Position numbers and translations under genes: made by a program
The notes under the pieces: generated by a model
The model's database searches: none
The model's input: only the letters and a program-made list of their open reading frames with translations
What the model was told of the DNA's origin: nothing
From: Treponema sp.
GTDB taxonomy: Bacteria > Spirochaetota > Spirochaetia > Treponematales > Breznakiellaceae
NCBI GenBank assembly: GCA_020216655.1
Contig: JAIWNU010000055.1
Span: 1-10,000, forward strand
Direction of reading: 5' to 3'
DNA: 10,000 bases
Shown here: one piece after another, positions 6,678 through 10,000 of the stretch
Numbering within the stretch: the stretch's first letter is position 1
How the letters are laid out: each line of letters opens with the position of its first letter

Positions 6678-8101
6678 GCCGAAAAATAACGCTCCGCATT
6701 CTTAAAGGATATATCTGCAACAATGCGATCTAGGAGTGAGGGATCATTGGGGATTTCCCCCGCTTCCGCCCAGGACCCGATCAGGTTGCAGAGGATCCTG
6801 CGGAAATATTCATGCCGCGGATAGGAAAGGAAGCTGCGGGAATCGGTCAGCATGCCAATAAAACGGGGCAAGAGGCCAAGATTCCCCAGAATTTTCATCT
6901 GTTCTTCCATACCATCCCTGTGGTCGCAAAACCACCAGGCGGATCCAAGCTGTATCTTACCAGGAATTTCATCCCCCTGGAAGCATCCCATGAGGGTCCC
7001 GAGCACATAATAGTCCTTGGGGTTCAGGCTGTAAAGGATCGTTTTGGGGAGCGCTTTCCGGCTTTCCATGAGGTCTAAGAGCTTTGAAAGATTAGCCGCA
7101 ATATGATGGTCATGAACTGCATCAAATCCGGTGTCCGGCCCGAGGCTGTCAAACTTAACTGCGTTGTTATTGCGGATAGCTGCCAAATGGAGCTGCATGG
7201 CCCAGCCATTTTTTTTATATTCTCCAGCAAGGAACAGGAGGAGGTAGGTTCGGTACGAGTCAGCCTCTTGCGGGCTGATTGGATCTCCATTCAGGGCTTT
7301 TTTGAAGGTCTGATTTACTACCCGTTCCCACTCAGCGCCGGTTGCGCCGTTTTCTGCCACTGCAAAGGGCGGGTATTCCAGGGCATGGTCTGATGCTCGG
7401 CATCCTAAGCTGTTAAAATAGGCAATACGGTCAGATAACACTTCCAAGAGATCCGGTATGCTGTTGATAGGCTTCTTTGCCGCATCTGAAAGTTTTCTGA
7501 TATATTCTGCAAAGCCTGCAAGGTGTATGTTGAGCGCCTTGTCAGGTCTGAAGGATGGCAGTACTTTAGTTGCTGTGTTTTGTGCCTTACCGATAGCTTT
7601 GTGCCACTCGAGGCTGTCCGCAGGATCGTCGGTAGTTCCCACCGCAAAGACATTGAATTGCTTAAAGATGCCATATACTGACAGTTCAGGCCGCTCCGCT
7701 AGCTGCCGGTTTGCTTCGTTCCAGATGTGGGGTGCGGTTTCTTCGTTTAAAACCTCATGTATATTAAAATAACGCTGTAATTCGAGGTGTGTCCAATGGT
7801 AGAGCGGATTTCCCACAAGGTAGGGAACGGTCCTTGCCCAGGCAAGGAATTTATCGTAGGCTTCAGCTGATCCTGTTATATAGGTTTCCGGTATGCCGTT
7901 GGATCTCATGGCACGCCACTTGTAATGATCCCCGCCAAGCCACACCTCAGCAAGATTCGTGAACCGCTTGTTTTCGGCTATCTCCCGGGGATTAAGATGG
8001 CAATGGTAATCAAAAATAGGTTGATGAACGGCCACCTCGTGATAGAGCCGTCTACTCGTCTCGGTGGTAAGCAGAAAATCCTTGTCCATAAATGGTTTCA
8101 T
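6674..8101 (-). CDS. uxaC: Glucuronate/galacturonate isomerase (uronate isomerase)
   Basis: UxaC converts D-glucuronate to D-fructuronate and D-galacturonate to D-tagaturonate, the first step for saturated uronates. The 475-residue protein has the amidohydrolase-fold features of the family at its usual length of about 470. Seen are DYHCHLNPREI with His33 and His35, VGTTDDP (154-160), MQLHLAAIRNNN (302-313), GPDTGFD (321-327), GSAWWFCDH (386-394) and MLTDSRSFLSYPRHEYFRR (417-435) with the conserved Asp420. The start at 8101 has GAGGAG about six bases upstream; the internal ATG at 8089 has none. It is first in a two-gene unit with the IclR gene and is separated from the upstream transporter genes by a strong terminator. 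The later enzymes of this branch are not in the window. Confidence 0.96.
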   Translation of the reverse strand: MKPFMDKDFLLTTETSRRLYHEVAVHQPIFDYHCHLNPREIAENKRFTNLAEVWLGGDHYKWRAMRSNGIPETYITGSAEAYDKFLAWARTVPYLVGNPLYHWTHLELQRYFNIHEVLNEETAPHIWNEANRQLAERPELSVYGIFKQFNVFAVGTTDDPADSLEWHKAIGKAQNTATKVLPSFRPDKALNIHLAGFAEYIRKLSDAAKKPINSIPDLLEVLSDRIAYFNSLGCRASDHALEYPPFAVAENGATGAEWERVVNQTFKKALNGDPISPQEADSYRTYLLLFLAGEYKKNGWAMQLHLAAIRNNNAVKFDSLGPDTGFDAVHDHHIAANLSKLLDLMESRKALPKTILYSLNPKDYYVLGTLMGCFQGDEIPGKIQLGSAWWFCDHRDGMEEQMKILGNLGLLPRFIGMLTDSRSFLSYPRHEYFRRILCNLIGSWAEAGEIPNDPSLLDRIVADISFKNAERYFSA

Positions 8102-8128
8102 GGCAGTCTCCTCGCATGGATTGGTTAC

Positions 8129-8157
8129 AGTATAATCGCCAAGTCCAGTCCATAAAA
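8129..8157 (-). promoter_or_regulatory. Possible uxaC promoter
   Basis: On the minus strand TATACT (8129-8134) is a good -10 element, placed about 28 bases before the uxaC ATG. The element at the 17-base distance is TTTTAT (8152-8157), a poor -35, so the promoter would be weak or need an activator. It lies downstream of the terminator at 8191-8222, in the only space available for a uxaC promoter. Confidence 0.4.
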
Positions 8158-8190
8158 GCGTTTTGTCCTATCATTGTCGTAGCAGAGAAT

Positions 8191-8222
8191 AAAAAAGCCG
8201 TCCGGGACGCCGGACGGCTTTT
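8191..8222 (-). terminator. Rho-independent terminator of the ABC-transporter operon
   Basis: A perfect 13-bp stem (8193-8205 with 8210-8222) closes a four-base loop. Read on the minus strand, the stem core GCCGTCC is followed by a run of Ts ending in TTATTC. It lies 24 bases past the stop of the second ATPase gene and upstream of uxaC, so it should insulate uxaC from transporter transcription. On the plus strand the T-run is only four bases and no gene precedes it. Confidence 0.93.
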
Positions 8223-8245
8223 CAATATAACTATCCTATTTCTTT

Positions 8246-9250
8246 TCACCTGCTGCAGGCATGGAAGTGGCCATTACCGCTATCCTGCAATTCTGGCTCA
8301 GCCTGTTCTGAGCAGTCCTTGGTAGCATAGGGACAGCGGGTATGGAATCGGCAGCCTGATGGAATATTGGCAGGGCTGGGGATTTCGCCCGCTATGGGGA
8401 GTTCCTTAATCTGGTGCACCTTTCCTGGTTCCGGTTCTGGAACCGCTTCGATAAGGGCCTTGGTATAGGGGTGAATGGGATTATCGATAATATCAGCGGC
8501 CCTGCCCATTTCTACAATTTTACCCAAGTACATAACTGCAATACGGTCAGTAAAGTACCGGGCTGTCGATAGATCGTGGGTAATATAGAGGTAGGTAAGA
8601 CCCAGGTGCCGTTGAACATCCTTCATCATATGGAGAATTTCCGCCCTGGTAGAAAGGTCAATCATGGAAACCGGCTCGTCGGCCACGAGGAGTGACGGGT
8701 TTAAGATTAAGGTCCTGGCTGTGGCAACCCGCTGGCGTTGCCCGCCAGAAAGCATATGGGGCCAACGGCCCATAAATTCCTCTGGTGGATTCAGTTTAAC
8801 CTCCTCCAGAGCCCTTTTTATCATTTCTTCCCGGGCTTGATGATTCCCGTTGATTTTATGAATTAAGAGCGGTTCTTCCAAAACATCCTTAATCTTAAAT
8901 CGGGGATTCATAGATGCGTAGGGATCCTGAAAAATCATCTGTACCTTGGTCCGGTACTGCCGGCCCGCTTCTTTACTTAAATGGGTAACATCCTTACCAT
9001 CGAACCAAATAGAGCCGCCAGTCGGCTCAAGCAGTTTCATGACCAGCTTCCCGGTGGTGGTTTTTCCAGAGCCCGATTCACCAATAAGGCCGAAAATTTC
9101 CCCCCGGGCGATTTCAAAAGAAATGCCGTCTACGGCCCGTATAAGACGGCGGTGTTTTTGACCCGCCAAGGCCTGGGTAAATGATTGATGGGGCTGAAAA
9201 TGTTTAGTGAGGTTTTCTACCCGTAAAATAATATCCTTAGAAGCTGCCAT
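8246..9250 (-). CDS. Opp/Dpp-type ABC transporter ATP-binding protein, OppF-like
   Basis: This 334-residue cytosolic ATPase powers an oligopeptide/dipeptide-family importer, working as a pair with the ATPase encoded just upstream. It has Walker A GESGSGKT (57-64), the Q-loop FQDPYASMNP (107-116), the signature LSGGQRQR (167-174), Walker B LLVADEP (187-193) with the D-loop SMID, and the switch His225 in YITHD. The C-terminal Opp extension has GCRFHTRCPYATKDC with cysteines 300, 306 and 313, and Cys332. The ATG directly abuts the TAA of the upstream gene, and the G-rich end of that gene serves as ribosome-binding site. Several transporters of this family carry oligosaccharides rather than peptides. 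Next to pectin genes, oligogalacturonides are a plausible cargo, but no permease or binding protein is in view to support this. Confidence 0.93.
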   Translation of the reverse strand: MAASKDIILRVENLTKHFQPHQSFTQALAGQKHRRLIRAVDGISFEIARGEIFGLIGESGSGKTTTGKLVMKLLEPTGGSIWFDGKDVTHLSKEAGRQYRTKVQMIFQDPYASMNPRFKIKDVLEEPLLIHKINGNHQAREEMIKRALEEVKLNPPEEFMGRWPHMLSGGQRQRVATARTLILNPSLLVADEPVSMIDLSTRAEILHMMKDVQRHLGLTYLYITHDLSTARYFTDRIAVMYLGKIVEMGRAADIIDNPIHPYTKALIEAVPEPEPGKVHQIKELPIAGEIPSPANIPSGCRFHTRCPYATKDCSEQAEPELQDSGNGHFHACSR

Positions 9251-10000
9251 TTATTTACCCCCCTTGCAGTGCCAGCAGGCCGTAAAATGCCCCGGTTCAA
9301 TTTCCTTAAGCGGTGGCTCCGCTTCCCGGCATTCTTCGGTTGCCCGGTGGCAGCGGGGATGAAATCGGCAGCCCTGAGGTGGATTGATGAGGTCCGGTGG
9401 CGTCCCCGGTATATATTGGAGGTTTTCCACCTCTTGGTGGAGCCGTGGAGTGGCAAGGAGCAGCTTCTCCGTATAGGGATGACTCGGTCCTTGTTTACCG
9501 TAAATCTGCTCATTAGTTCCCAATTCTACAATCTTTCCCGCATACATAACACAGATCCGATCGGAAACTTCGGCCTCCAAGGCAAGATCGTGGGTAATGA
9601 AGATAAATGAAAGATTAAATCGCTGCTTTAATTTTTTTAACAGATTGATGATCTGGGCCTGGACAATGACATCCAAGGCTGTTGTGGGTTCATCCAAAAT
9701 GACAATCTGGGGCTTAAGAAACAGGGCGGTCGCGATTACGACCCGCTGTTTCATCCCGCCAGAAAGCTCGTGGGGATACCGGTTCATTACTTCTGTTGGA
9801 AGGCCCACATGGCCAAGGTATTCCTTAATGAGGCTCTCGGCTTCCTTTTTTTCCATAGTTCGGTGTTCTTGCAGGGTTTCCATCATCTGACGACCAATAG
9901 TATAGACCGGGGTAAGACAGTTCATAGCTCCCTGGAACACCATGGCAATTTGCTCCCAGCGGACCTGTTTACGCACATCCTTGTCCGCCATGGGCAGTAT
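9251..10000 (-). CDS. Opp/Dpp-type ABC transporter ATP-binding protein, OppD-like (5' end outside window)
   Basis: The C-terminal 249 residues of the partner ATPase are present. The frame is open to the window edge, and the visible internal ATG (9991) is not the true start, since the Walker A region must lie further upstream. Seen are the Q-loop segment IAMVFQGAMNCLTPVYTIG, the signature LSGGMKQR, Walker B IVILDEPTTALD, the H-loop FITHDL and the Opp C-terminal motif PQGCRFHPRCHRATEEC. LSGGMKQR and TALDV are typical of the OppD/DppD subfamily. It is followed with no gap by the OppF-like gene. Permease and substrate-binding genes of the operon probably lie upstream, beyond position 10000. Confidence 0.93.
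   Translation of the reverse strand: MLPMADKDVRKQVRWEQIAMVFQGAMNCLTPVYTIGRQMMETLQEHRTMEKKEAESLIKEYLGHVGLPTEVMNRYPHELSGGMKQRVVIATALFLKPQIVILDEPTTALDVIVQAQIINLLKKLKQRFNLSFIFITHDLALEAEVSDRICVMYAGKIVELGTNEQIYGKQGPSHPYTEKLLLATPRLHQEVENLQYIPGTPPDLINPPQGCRFHPRCHRATEECREAEPPLKEIEPGHFTACWHCKGGK

Noticed and set aside
7103..7393. Plus-strand frames inside uxaC and the ATPase genes
   Set aside because: They are antisense to well-conserved coding regions and show no family motifs or ribosome-binding sites.

Overview
The window is a compact bacterial locus for pectin and hexuronate catabolism. Genes are closely packed on both strands with very little non-coding DNA. Ribosome-binding sites are strong AGGAGG types and there is one clear sigma-70 promoter. 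No taxonomic marker gene is present. The domain architectures (a KDPG aldolase with a C-terminal glyoxalase-like domain, a GH28 of the type found in Bacillota and spirochaetes, and Opp-type transport) suggest a plant-polysaccharide-using spirochaete of the Treponema group or a Bacillota relative. This is a low-confidence inference.

Layout: (1) 104-979 (-) is a TIM-barrel sugar phosphate isomerase/epimerase-like protein, divergent from (2) a GH28 polygalacturonase-type gene at 1016-2064 (+), which is broken by a frameshift near 1346 and also seems to lack about 100 residues. (3) 2046-3002 (-) is the KDG-6-phosphate aldolase KdgA with a VOC-like C-terminal domain. A divergent control region at 3003-3121 holds a sigma-70 promoter and a KdgR-box-like palindrome. 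(4) kdgK-kduI-kduD (+), 3122-5794, form a tight operon. (5) A 15-bp tandem repeat lies at the convergent junction 5790-5871. (6) uxaC and an IclR-family regulator (-), 8101 down to 5862, overlap by 4 bases. (7) A strong terminator at 8191-8222 closes an Opp/Dpp-type ABC transporter operon (-), of which two ATPases are seen, the upstream one running off the right edge.

The enzymes fit one pathway. KduI and KduD turn the unsaturated-uronate product 5-keto-4-deoxyuronate into 2-keto-3-deoxygluconate (KDG). UxaC starts the saturated galacturonate/glucuronate branch, which also reaches KDG, but its later enzymes (UxaB/UxuB, UxaA/UxuA) are outside the window. KdgK phosphorylates KDG and KdgA cleaves KDPG to pyruvate and glyceraldehyde-3-phosphate. 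The IclR protein is the likely KdgR-type sensor, and the ABC transporter is a candidate importer of oligogalacturonides.

I see no wholly new system. The most notable points are the decayed GH28 gene, the KdgA-VOC fusion, the candidate operator between kdgA and kdgK, and the tandem repeat whose units carry in-frame stop codons for both converging genes.
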